Below, in pieces: positions 1 to 13,973 of a stretch of 64,000 bases of DNA. The DNA is from Litomosoides sigmodontis (lineage: Eukaryota; Nematoda; Chromadorea; Rhabditida; Onchocercidae), in NCBI GenBank assembly GCA_963070105.1, contig OY718804.1, positions 925,720-989,719 of the forward strand. The letters run 5' to 3'. Under the pieces are notes generated by a model. The model made no database searches. It saw only the letters and a list, made by a program, of their open reading frames with translations, and was not told the DNA's origin. The position numbers and the translations under genes were made by a program. The stretch's first letter is position 1; every line of letters begins with the position of its first letter.

Positions 1-3000
1 TCTTGAAATTTGTTGCAAAGTTGTGAATCTTTAAACAGTCGCTTTTTTTTGCATTTAATTTTAAATACATCAAAATTTTGGGACAAAGATTCAATTCTCC
101 AATAGCGCGGCGTGTTTGAATATATTTGAAATGAACATTTTAAATGGTTCATTAAAAAGTTATGCAAATTTTTTGGGAAATTCTATTTTTGCACTTTTAC
201 TAATTTGTGGTTCTGCTGTCTTGCGAGTGCTGTCTATCATTTTGAGCAAAAACTCTGCGATTTTTTTGCTCCCAAAAAAAATAAATATTTTAGCAAAAAA
301 ATTGATTTTAATTTAATTACATTTAATAGCTTCATTTCGCTTAATGTATTTGAACGATACTAAAATAGCAATTTGGCGAATTTTTTTGCAAGGTAGACGA
401 TATATCTTTGAACTGAACATTCGTAATTATAGCATAAACTTAATTGATTAATTAATGCAATTTTTTCCTTGCTAGTTTGGGTAAATTTTTCGGAAATTAT
501 ATTTTTACACTTTTACCACTTTTTGTTTCTCCTCAATTGAATGCATCGTTTGAGTGGAAATCTGAAAATCATTTTTATTTTTTGAAATATTTTTTTTATT
601 ATAATTATTTTAGCCTTCAATTGAAACTAGCCGGCAATTTCCTTTCATTTTATTGCAAAAATCTTTCCAACTTTTTGTTCCAATTATTTTTGGAGCATTT
701 TCTATTTTATTTCACTTCATTTCAGCATTCCTCGCAACTTATTGACTCAATTACCACCGCTAGGTTCATCGCTCTCCTCACTTCCTCTTTTATGGCCTCC
801 GTTTTTTTCCCACTAAAATTGTTTTGAATAAATTGAAAATTTTTTTTTGGTCTAAAACAAGTATAAATGGAATGTACGGATATCGTATTATGTTTAATTT
901 CCAGAAAGTTTTGCTCCATTTAAATTTGATAGCGCATTTTTTTGACTGAAACAAAATAATTTGCTACGAATGCTCGACTAGTTCAGTTTGCTAAGTGAAA
1001 TTTGTTCATGCCGTAGCTAAGCGTCGGTTTAACTGTTTGAAGTTTTGAGGTTACGACCTACCATTTATAATATGTTATGCTTGCATGCTTGTATGCTAAA
1101 GCATATCTTTAAAATTTTACCCAACAATATTTTATTTTAAACTTTATTATAATTTTACCAAAAATTGCATTTTTTTTCTGCCCAAATTTTATCTCATTTA
1201 TTCGTTTCAGTTTCAAATTGTGAAATTGTTAACATTGTTAAAATTGTGAAATTTTAACATTTTCTTTTTCAAATTTGGATTTTGCTGTTTTATTTTCAAA
1301 GATTTCTTTGCTTTATAACTCTTTAGTTTTGCCAAAGCGAGTTAACTTATTAGTGTTAACATTTATTATTACTACTATTTTGCATTTCCAAATTCTCAAT
1401 TATTTCCCATCAAACAAAAAAAAAGCAAAATTTATCAAAAAAAAAACAGTCTGTGTGTGTTCTATTTTGCATTTAAATGTCTAATTTAATTTGATTTTAT
1501 GTTTCACTAACCTATCAAAGCACTGAGGCATACTAATATAACTAAATTATTGATAAACGGAGAATGATTTTTTACGCATTGAACTGTTGAACTGTTAGAT
1601 AACAATAAAAGTAGTACAATGAAAGATTGCAAAGTGCGAAAACAACGAGAAAGGTTAAGTAATACTGTATAGTGACTAGCGATACTGTATATTTTATGCT
1701 TACTAATAGCTATCAATGGAAATGTGTATTTTAACTAATCTTAGTTCTTTAATTAAAACCATTAGTTAAATGTTGCAAAGATATAAGGGAGGCGTAAATA
1801 AACAATCAAATTTATGCAAATCAATTTTACCGTATGGCTCTTATGAAGTGCATAATTTAAATGTAATTTAAATGTAGGATTGAATTAAATTGACTTTTTT
1901 TTTTTGCAACTTACAGTGAATGAATTTAGTGATGTGTGCTTGTGAATTGGAAAGTAGTTGAATGAATCAATGGGTCATCATATAAACGAAGCAAAAGTAA
2001 TCCGATCCATTGACCGTTGCGATTATCCGTTAGATTAGGACATGTTCAGATCATCTTTGTTGCATCAAACACCCCCCTCTCGCTAATTCAATCAATCAAT
2101 CAATTATTTCTATCATTACTTATAAGAATTCACTTTTCTTTAATTCCTTTAGCTATTTAAAAATGGACAATTTAGAAAATGGCCAAACAAAACGTAACAC
2201 TTTTTTTCATCAATAAATTTAATTTATGCCAATAATCAAAGATATTTTTTCGAATTTCCACTTCTTTATCCTTTAATTAATTTTTTTTAATAATGCATAA
2301 AATAAGTGGTGGGAGTAGCAGTAATGGTGATAATGAGAAAGGTCACAGATATATTAATATCAGGTCACAGATAACCTTAAAGATAAACTGTTTCGCAGAA
2401 TTGTGACGATAAAATGCTTCTTACGGTGAATGCTAAGGTGCAGTTAGTTCAACGGTCATTGCTAGCGGAATTTTATTACTAAATAAATTTAACAATTAGG
2501 CAAATTTTATAGGTCAATTTAAATTATGTAAAAAGAGTGATAGCAGGCAGATAGGCGAGGAAAGACAAAAGAAATGAAAAGAATGAAACACCTCTTCTGG
2601 CATTTCAAAAGGATTTTTGAATTTTGCAAAATTGTCATCAATTACGGATAGGAAGATAAATTGGAGTGCTTCAACTAGAAAAATCCTTGAATGGGAAGTA
2701 TGGAAGTAGTCGTTGAGATGGATTGGATCGATAAATGAAGTAATTTGCATATTATAAGGGGATTGTAATTAAATCAATAGAATTGAATTTGAAGAATGGA
2801 TGTTAGTTGAAGAATTGGAAAAAAAAGGCACAAATGACGAAGAGGAAAGTGAAAAGTATGAAATGGTTGGATTGAAATTAATTGAGCATCAAACAAAGAA
2901 TTTTACAGTTAGGGAATTCGATTGAAATGTCAAATGATTACCTCAAAAATTTACTCAAATTTAACTCATAATAATTAGCAACAAATAACGACATCAATAA

Positions 3001-4108
3001 TAAATAATAATAACAATAATAAAACGTTCGTCATTATTTCATTATTTCAGTAAATAAAACAGAACTTAAAAAATTTGACAATGCTCTCCGAATACATCTA
3101 AGATAAAATTTTATGCTTGGCTTTTACTTTTAGCACTGTGAAAAAGCATTCCTCTCATTCTAAGTGTGTTCATTAGATTTATTATAATTATTTAAAATTT
3201 TTTGATAGTTCGACTATATAATTAGTAATATTTTTCAAAAAAAAAAGAGCGCAAAAAAGGCAAAATCATCAATTATACGGTCATTTGAAGTGATGTCCGT
3301 CGGACGTAAAATATGCACAATATTTGCGGTATTGCCTTCAATGAAAAATTTGATTGCGTCACTTCTCGGTCACTCATTGCAAATGGCGCAATGAAATCTA
3401 TTCAAAATACATTCAACTGAGAATTTCTCATTTATAGCTCATCCACTCATTGCATTTGCATGTTTAATTATATGAACGATAATAAAATTTCACATCGTTC
3501 TGACTAAGTTGCTAGACGAATTTTTCGAATATTTCAATTCATTCATTCAGCCCTTTTTGATCTCCCGATTTACTCAATTATTTTCACATATTAATTAATA
3601 TTTAAATTGTTAAATTAGGAATAACACATTCGATGTGTTAATTGTTTATTGGAATTTTCCCTCTTCTTTTCTACTAATCAATAATTGAGTTCAATGTATC
3701 ATTAATTGATAATTTTTTTTTTGAAATTTTAAATTTTACTAATTAAGGGGAATTATATTTCTTCTTATTATTCGTAGTTACTGATTATTCATTCGTTGCT
3801 TTTCCACATTTTTTGTTCTTTAATTTTGCTCATTAATGCTGGCAAATAAATGAAAGTGCTTAGTTATTAATTACTTTATATTTAAAGTTTAGTAATTGGA
3901 AGTCTAATTAAAATCGTTTTGCAATCTCAGTCTCAGAAACAAAATAAAATAGCACTTGCAAAAAAATATTGAAATTTGTATCATTGCAGTAATTAGCAGC
4001 TAATAATTAATATTAGTTTTAATTGGAGAAAAAAACTGATTATGAAATTAAGTTTGAAGAAATGTAAATTTTGGTGAATAACAATAGCTTTTCCGCTAGT
4101 TAGCTGGT

Positions 4109-4180
4109 GGTGCCATGGCTAAGTCTGTTGTTGTGCTACACTCGGTGCGATGGGTGTAGCGGGTTCAATGCCGATCTGCG
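4109..4180 (+). other. tRNA-like / SINE-like segment with A and B box matches
   Basis: Positions 4116-4127 read TGGCTAAGTCTG, a good match to the internal RNA polymerase III A box, and 4162-4172 read GGTTCAATGCC, which fits the B box GGTTCRANNCC; the 46-bp spacing is normal for tRNA. Between them GCTACAC and GTGTAGC form a perfect 7-bp stem around a 12-nt loop, where an anticodon arm would sit. The acceptor stem does not pair and the T-stem pairs poorly, so this is not an intact tRNA. A degenerate tRNA or the head of a tRNA-derived SINE is more likely. The following 270 bases (4185-4454) are less AT-rich and open in one frame but lack an ATG, and could be the body of the element. Confidence 0.35.
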
Positions 4181-4601
4181 ATGATTGTCAAAATTTCATT
4201 ATGCTCTGAGTTTAATTAATGATAATGCACAGAAAGTATTCGTACTGTCTGAGCAGATCAAGCCTTACGTGATCCTATATAAAATAGGCAAGGATTACAG
4301 CTTTCATGAATCATTCATTCCACCGGACCTTTGCTCCCGAGAAATACCAGTGAGACACTTGATTGCTTTCATTGCAGTAAGAATGGGTTCGGCAATATCA
4401 TCTGTTAAGCTTTACTTGAAAATTAGCAGAAGAAAAAAAAAGTCAGCTAAATGATGCAGCAATAATTTGTTAAAACGAAATAAATGCATTTCAATTGCTT
4501 TACTTGTACGAATTACAGTACTTATTGTGCAAAATATGACAGTATCACAACAGTAATTGACAGTGATTGACATTTAATATAATACATTTGCATGCTAATA
4601 A

Positions 4602-4760
4602 GCCTATAATGGTACTATTAAATGAATGTATCCATTCATATTCTATTAATCATTTCCAGAACAAGGGAAATAGAGAGAGAGAGAGAGAGAGCCTATAATG
4701 GTACTATTAAATGAATGTATCCATTCATATTCTATTAATCATTTCCAGAACAAGGGAAAT

Positions 4761-4779
<19 letters not shown>
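4602..4779. repeat. 89-bp perfect tandem duplication ending in GA tracts
   Basis: The unit starting GCCTATAATGGTAC at 4602-4690 is repeated base for base at 4691-4779, and each copy ends in a (GA)n run. The second GA run continues to about 4797. The lack of differences between copies suggests a recent duplication or an assembly artefact at the GA tract. Confidence 0.9.
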
Positions 4780-4795
<16 letters not shown>

Positions 4796-6077
4796 GAAGA
4801 AAGGTAAAGGAAAAAGCGAAGTTAAGTAGAATAGTTGCAGAGGATTAGTTTGAACTCGCTAACTAACTTTATAACACGTTTGCAGGAATGCATACGTCAA
4901 TAGTGGTTGAATTGAAAGGACGATAATTATCATTGAATTCATTTCACTGCAACAATTTCCTTTCACATCGAATTTCACATTTTTTATAATTTAATAAATT
5001 TACATTTTCCTCAAAAATTACTTCACAATTTATTTTAATTCTAAACCTTAAACGTGTCCGTTGATTACAAGAAAGAGAAAAGATAAGTAAAGATAAGTTT
5101 TCATCCCTCTCACTTTCTCCCTCTTTCTCACTTTCTTTTGTTAAACAAATATATTCATTTTGTTGAAAATTTTCCTTTCACTTTTTGTTCCCATTCACAT
5201 TTAATTATGGGAAGGGAAATAGCGGAAAAGAAAGGGGCAAAGAATTTAAATTATCGTTTCTCTTTCGATAATTTTCTAAATTGAAAGTTTGAAATTAAAA
5301 AAAATTCCAAAAAATTATCCAACCTAAAATCAAAATTTTCACTTTCCCTGCATACTAAATATTAAGTGATATTGATTAATTGCTTTCATTGACGTAGAAA
5401 TTGACGTATAAATCCACTGAGTAATTTATGATTGACATTTCATCTCACTGAAAGAAGTAAATAAACTTACTGAATGAATAACTAACTAACTGCCTATCCG
5501 TCATACGTCCGTACGCTATATTAGGTCTTAATTGCTCTTTTCTCTCGCTTTTTTTTGTTGAAATTAGCCAGAACGATAGGATACGTTACGTGATAGGTCA
5601 ACGTGTGTTTTCCTTTCGGCTTACACTCAAACTCCCGCAGCGAGTTTACCTTTCTCTTCTCAGCTAATCAATCCAAATGTGTCCTTCCTCTTACTTTTCC
5701 TTTTTTTGGGTAAGTTTTTGTCTCATTCTAACTCATTAGCCATTCCATTATTTAATTTCAATTAATTGGTTATAGAATTATAACTTCAGAAAACTTCATT
5801 AATTAATAAACTAATCAATTGTAACTAAAAACAATACTTTCGTGCTCCTCTTTCCTCCTCATGCTTTCACTTTCTTTTCTTTTGTAATTTGTCAAGTATT
5901 TGGCTCATATTTGTTGGTTCAATTGAAAAATGCAAAAGTTAATCAAGGAGAGCTTATTTAAGATATCGAGTACTTAAACAGGCATTTTAATCTTTCGTTT
6001 TGAATTTTATTAATTTTGTTAATTGAATTCTTGCACAAAAAAAGTTAAACGGAAGTAAAGATTCAAATGATGATAAT

Positions 6078-7260
<1,183 letters not shown>

Positions 7261-9284
7261 TTGATAGTAACAGATAGTTTATCTCAAAAGCAATAAATCA
7301 TTTGCTAATTGTTGTTTGCTTTTGGTGAAGTGAAACGCTATTTGCTATTCAGAACAGTTAAACTACATACGCCTTCCACAGAGGAGAGATAGCAAAGTCC
7401 TAAAATAAATACTCTAAATAGCGCGCAAGTGATTTCTCTTTTTAAAAGCAAACAGCAAGTGGCAAGGATTTATTACTTTTAAAATAAGTTATTTGCGTAA
7501 TTTCAAGTTATTGAAAAATGTTTCTTTCTTCTCTTTTGTTCAGCAACAATCTGTTTATTTGTTTTTTTTCTTACATTTCGTCTTGTTTTCCCACTTATTT
7601 TCAAAACAACGACGGTCACGCTTTTGCTACTGAGAGTGATGCAAAGGCACACGCACGAGCACGCACAAACATTAACATTACATGTATTCCCGTATACGTC
7701 TACACGTACACCGTACGCATAAACGTATGTGAACAGCGAAACAGAAAAAGAAAAAATATATTGCGAAAATTTTTTTTTTTTGAGAAAGTGGAATTGTAAA
7801 GTTCTGCCATCAATCATTAATTTAAATTTTTTATGTGCGGGATGAATGAACCTTCTTGATTGTGAAATGAATTGCCACTTTATTAAACAAGTGAAATGTC
7901 ACCTCATTAGACAAATTTAAAAATTTCTAATAAGACAGATGTCACCGTACTGGACAAATGTCACCTTATTGAGTGAAAGACAAATTTTTTTTTTAATTTC
8001 TGATTGACTGATAAAACAATTTCTGATTGATAAAACAAGAAATTTATTATTTAACTTGCAAGAGAAAGTTTTTGTTGCCCAAAACTCTCTCTTAATTTTG
8101 TGTTTCTCTTTCTTTTTATCATTTTAACACATTTGAAATAGTTCTCATTTTCACTCTGTCCACTTCCACCTCCTTTTTTGCAAAATTTCGTAGTAATAAT
8201 TTTGAAAAATATGCAAACATAAAGAGAGAGAAAGGGAAAGAAAGAGGGAGAGAGAGGAAGAGAGAGAGAAAGAGCATCGATTAATTGTAGTTGTCTAATT
8301 TTGATAAAAATTGAATGCAATGAGTACGTTGGAAATGACCTTGAATTATCGTCATTGTTACAATATGCCTATATTAAAATCTCTCTTCTACCTTTTAATC
8401 CCCCTTCTCCCTCTCTTTCTCTCTCTCTTAAAAACCTTTTACTTCTTATTCCATCAAGCATTTTTTGCCCCTTGAATTTTTATATTGTTTTCGTTTTGAA
8501 GGTAAAAAAAGAAATCCACCAAAATTTGTACGCTTTTCCTTTTATCACTTCCCTGCAATCGCTAATTTCATCCGTCACATTATAAATGAGTAATTAAAAT
8601 TTTTTAATTTCTGCAGTAGTACTTTGTACTTTGGCCTTTTCGGGTTAGAAATGCCCTTTCATGCATTTTAACTTTATATCATTTAATTGTGGAAAAAGGT
8701 AAAGTATTATTACGAATTTATTATTGTTATTAAATAGCTTCAATGACACACATTACCATTGATAAGTAAAGTAATACTTTGATAATAATATCACAAAAGT
8801 CTAGGAAATAATTTGCTGTCATTAATTAATACCTTCAACTTTTAGGAATCCAATGATTGTTTTTTATTCTGTTTGAAAATTACCAAAAGATTGTGAATTG
8901 TTCAATTAATTAATAAAGTGTCACTTCACATTTACGCAAATATAATTTGAAATTTAAATTATTCCAACTCACTTTAAACCATTTTTATATGAAATTGCAT
9001 AAAATTTTCACCCATATTTTGCTCGTTGATAATTTTACGTGTAACAATTTTGCCTTAGCAAATTCTACGTGTGAATTCTTGGTCGTTTATCACTCTTATC
9101 CATCACTCCTATTTATTTACTGTGAAGAAAGAAAGTTTTTGCTTCGTTGATTTCAATTTTCCTCCACTCAAACTGGATGACACGATGAGGAAAATGGAAA
9201 AAATGAAATCTTTCTAAAGTTTGCGCAAACGTTTTTCTAGCGCGTCATACACGTAGCAACACATTCCTTTCAGATTATTAATCT
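7261..9284. other. intergenic DNA, no gene recognised
   Basis: AT-rich sequence with no supported gene. A small block at 7630-7740 is rich in CACG/ACGT dinucleotides and open on both strands, which is typical of a decayed CA repeat and not of a gene. A GA-rich run lies at 8221-8275. At 7865-7975 a phrase resembling AAATGTCACCTTATT recurs several times as a degenerate short repeat. Confidence 0.55.
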
Positions 9285-9434
9285 CATGCATTAAAAATTC
9301 GTTTAATATGCTTGCAAAATATTCATTGGTGTTTTTTTTAACTTACTCGTGCAGCACTCTATCCACCATCATTTCAGAAAAAATTAATGCTTTAATTAAT
9401 ACCGCCAATTTTTTTTTGGAATATTTTTTTTTGA
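9285..9434. repeat. dispersed repeat, copy 1 (about 150 bp)
   Basis: This segment is closely similar to 14373-14520 in the same orientation, sharing among others TTTAATATGCTTGCAAAATA and GTGCAGCACTCTATCC. Read on the minus strand, copy 1 gives a short open frame ending in a GTAAGT donor-like site, but copy 2 has a one-base difference that shifts that frame, so coding is unlikely. It is probably an old dispersed repeat of unknown family. Confidence 0.8.
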
Positions 9435-9593
9435 ATTTTCGTTGAGTAATTTCAGATTTGCCCAATTCAGCAACAAACACTAAATTCTGCGCAAAAGGTG
9501 CAAAAAAGGACGGAAACAAATTGGAAAATTTCATCACTCTGATTTTTATTATTATCACCGTCATCATCGTCATCATCGTCGCCATTCACACAA

Positions 9594-10147
9594 TTAATAA
9601 TAATAAATAATAATAATAAATAATAAACAATAAGTAATAAACAATAAATAATAAATAATGAATAATTAATAAATAATAAATAATAAATAATAAGTAATAA
9701 ATAATAAATAATAAATAATAAATAATAAATAATAAATAATAAATAATAAATAATAAATAATAAATAATAAATAATAAATAATAAATAATAAATAATAAAT
9801 AATAAATAATAAATAATAAATAATAAATAATAAATAATAAATAATAAATAATAAATAGTAAATAATAAATAATAAATAATAAATAATAAATAATAAATAA
9901 TAAATAATAAATAATAAATAATAAATAATAAATAATAAATAATAAATAATAAATAATAAATAATAAATAATAAATAATAAATAATAAATAATAAATAATA
10001 AATAATAAATAATAAATAATAAATAATAAATAATAAATAATAAATAATAAATAATAGATAATAAATAATAAATAATAAATAATAATTAATAAAAAATAAA
10101 AAATAATAACTAATGAATAATAAATAATAAATAATGAATAATAATAA
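9594..10147. repeat. AAATAAT heptanucleotide tandem repeat
   Basis: A 7-bp unit (AAATAAT) repeats through roughly 9682-10085 with only occasional substitutions (for example near 9858 and 10057) and looser AAT-like units on each side. The periodicity is clearly seven and not three, which separates it from the neighbouring trinucleotide tracts. Confidence 0.93.
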
Positions 10148-11535
10148 CAGTAATTATAATAATAGTGATGGTAATAATAATAATGATAATAATAATAGCA
10201 ATAATAATTATCAATGTAATAATTGCCGGAATGCTTTGATGATATTAGAGTTCAGGTGATTTAGGATGTATTATTTATGATTATTGAAATGGATCAGCGG
10301 CATCTGTTGCATCACATCATGCGCCCATCATCTCGATTAATGAACGATAAATAAATTGATTGGAAAAGGCTTGCCCATTCGATCCATTCCTTTTTTAATT
10401 TCATTAAATGCTACAAACGATTTTTCATTAATTTATTTATTGAGTTGCGATAGGACGTCATTTGGTAATTAATATCAGTAATGGAAGTGTAATTTCTATG
10501 GGCGGTAATGTAAAGGTAACTTATTAGACTGAATTATTTTGATCGAAAGTATTGTATGCATTAAAGGGTGAGAAATGGGGAAGATATTGTAATTTAATCA
10601 TTTCAACATGCGTCATAAAGTTTTTTTTTTGTTTCTCGTTGCAATGATAGTTAATCAGCGACTTTTAATTAAACTATTAATGTGAAAAATGTGCAAAAGT
10701 AACTGACTGACTGAAATGAAATGAATATTATTTTCCTAAAATATATTATAATTAACTAGTATCGATATAACTAATTAATTAATGCAAAACGTCCAGTGTT
10801 TCATTTTTTATTTGATCAGGTCAGAATACTTATCGCAAACAAATTATTTATGCCTACTTCGGTTTAAAAACAGTTCACATTTACCTATCCTATTGCTATT
10901 GTAAGCGAACTACGTTCCGTTATTTCAAAAAATCAAGCTATGATACTGTACACTCTGCACTGTAAGATACTGTATGGTTTTTTGTTCTTTTTTTCACCTT
11001 CATTTCCGACTACCCTTGTCATCTCACCGGCCATTCGCACTAATGAGGAATTTGTAATTAAATGGTAAAACTCATTGTAGCAATCAGAAACATAGTAATA
11101 ATTCGTAAAATTAATTTGTGAAAATTTCACGTTAACTGACATCAGCATTTTCATTTTTTTATTATTACTATCCTACTTCTTTGCAATGCTATTTTCACTC
11201 ATTCATTTTCCAAGTAGAAAAAAGTGGTTTAAAACGTATTTGCTTGTGCATGTGTGTGCCCATATAAACGTGAGTGTCCGTGTGTATGTGTGCGTACGTG
11301 TATTGCGTTGCGTGTGTGTGTGTACCCATCTGTTGACAGGATTTGTATAATTAATAGATGGATGGAGAGATTATAAAATAGGCATATCTCATGGGGTTAC
11401 GTTTCATTCTAATTTCGAAAAGAGATGGGTGAAAGCCTCAACTGGATGGACAAATGCTTTAGTGAAAATTTGTTGTCACTTCATCAGTTGCATAACATAG
11501 TAGAAGGGGCAGAACGGAACAATTACATAATGATT
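10148..11535. other. intergenic DNA, no gene recognised
   Basis: No gene is supported. A less AT-rich patch at 10285-10360 includes a 22-codon frame starting at about 10291 but has no splice donor and no similarity I recognise. A TG-rich stretch (11245-11325) is a decayed TG microsatellite. Confidence 0.55.
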
Positions 11536-11889
<354 letters not shown>

Positions 11890-13371
11890 CAAATTCATTT
11901 CTAAAATTAAATTTCAATTCTGAGAGCATCATTAGAGCGGAATGTTGAAATTAAAAGTTAGCTTTAAATAGTATGCCGTTCATTCTAGATTAAATGGAAT
12001 ATTGAAAATTTATGATGAATTTTCATATTACATTAGTCTATCTAATCGTACAATTAACAATTAACGATTGAGTTTTTTTTTAGTATTTTTTTCCGGACAT
12101 ATTTTCACAATTTTATTTTAATTTACGCTTACAAACATTGTGATAGCACTGCACATTATCATTGCTATCACAAAAGATCACTATCAATAATCACTGTTAT
12201 CACTGTTACTACAACTTTTGCTATTACCATCACTTACTATTAACAATTACTATCATTAATGCCACCATTAACAATCGCTATTATCTTATCACTATCATTT
12301 ATCATTCGTGATCACTGTTACCTTATCACTATCATTCACTATTAAATAATCAGTGTCATTAATGTCATTTGTTCGTCGTTAACAATCACTAATTTCTTAT
12401 CACTATCATTGTAAATCACTATCACTGAGCCATTAATTATCAACTCTAATTATCCAGCTGCAAATAATCATTAGCCTTATCAACTGCTAGCAATTGATCT
12501 ATGCATTGATTCCATCCTAGCATGTTAGGTCTCCCCACCCACGCAACTTGCTTTTAATCTTACGAAAACAAATTCCATCCAACTGACAGCTGCGCTTTCC
12601 TTCTTTCTTCCTCCCTCCAACACCTTCCTCTTCCATTCTATATTATTTATATCAATATGTATACGTATATGTATATACATATATTAGCTAATGCTTATCT
12701 CCCTCTCTTCTTTCTCTCCCTCTCTCTCTCTCTCAATCCAAAAATTTGCCTTCTTCTTCAGATAATGAAATGCATTTCATATATTGCCTTTTCTGCATCC
12801 TTTTCCCTTCCACTTCAATCGAACCTTTCGTATTTGTTGCAGCTTATTTGTCCATTCATCTCAAACATTTCCCCATTTATTTACTCATTTCACTTTCATT
12901 TTCATTTTCATTTCCATTTCCATTTCGTTTTATTTCAATTTATTAACTACAAAGTGCACAAATCTTTGAGGTTAGAAAAAGAAAAATACGCCATAAAGGC
13001 TAAGAATTCATCATCGATTTCATTTTTTATTACTATTTTCACTACCGTTACTACGATTATTATCACTCATTCCTTCGCAAGGTACCTACGAACTCTAAAT
13101 TAAAATAGAAATGATAAACTGATTATCCCATTACTCATCGCAGATAAAGCTGCATTTTACATGCGCATTTACGTGGTGAATATATGTAGGTGGGTAGGCG
13201 TATGTGTGCGTGGGTGTACGTCTCTCAATAAGTAAACAAATGAAAATATCATCAATTAAGCAAATTTTTTAAAATATAAAAGTAAGTAAAGGAATAATTA
13301 GAGAAATAATCATATTCATTTTAATTACTAAGCGTATCAGATATTAACATCGATCCGATTGCACTGAAGCG
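11890..13371. other. intergenic DNA with decayed ATC/ATT repeats
   Basis: Positions 12130-12440 are made of TATCACTATCATT-like degenerate repeats. The open frame at 12657-13103 is low in complexity (serine, histidine and phenylalanine runs from CT and CATTTT repeats) and I do not accept it as a gene. Confidence 0.55.
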
Positions 13372-13429
13372 ATGTGCGGGTGCACATCCGGAAATCCAGA
13401 AATACCTGATTCGGACGAAGTAGGCGAGT
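13372..13429 (+). CDS. candidate short upstream first exon (MCGC... N-terminus)
   Basis: A local island of near-even base composition in otherwise very AT-rich DNA holds an ATG at 13372 followed by 19 open codons and a perfect GTAAGT donor at 13430. The peptide starts MCGCTSG and is then acidic (DSDEVGE). The donor is in phase 1, which matches the acceptor phase of AGAP exon 2 at 35498, so it could be a distant alternative first exon. A frame of 27 sense codons up to a stop also crosses the same island in a different plus-strand frame, so even the frame is uncertain. Cysteines at 2 and 4 would be possible palmitoylation sites if it is translated. No homology recognised. Confidence 0.25.
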
Positions 13430-13590
13430 GTAAGTGGATTACAACGTAAGTTGCAATCAAGTAATATTTCAGAAAGAAAAAAAATGAATACAAAAGAACG
13501 TCGCTTAAAAAATTTGCATTCTAACATTTAAAAAAAAAAGGTGATTGGATAAATAGGTGAATAAACGTAAATAAATTAACGTTTTTTCAA

Positions 13591-13973
<383 letters not shown>

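Larger units (their letters stand above)
1..6077. other. AT-rich intergenic DNA, no gene recognised
   Basis: No open frame here shows recognisable protein similarity, a convincing chain of exons, or a codon pattern like the exons further right. The stretch is A/T homopolymer-rich with scattered less AT-rich patches (about 1960-2060, 2260-2480, 3290-3420, 5480-5660). A minus-strand frame at 2514-2750 (78 codons, ATG at 2750) and a 23-codon plus-strand frame at 1970-2038 have sensible residue composition but no supporting homology, so I do not call them genes. A tRNA-like segment and an 89-bp tandem duplication are listed separately. Confidence 0.6.

Noticed and set aside
4185..4454. 89-codon frame
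   Set aside because: It has no ATG start (opens with TTG) and follows the tRNA-like segment, so a repeat body is more likely than a gene.
12657..13103. 148-codon frame
   Set aside because: Low-complexity Ser/His/Phe sequence from CT and CATTTT repeats; nothing family-like.
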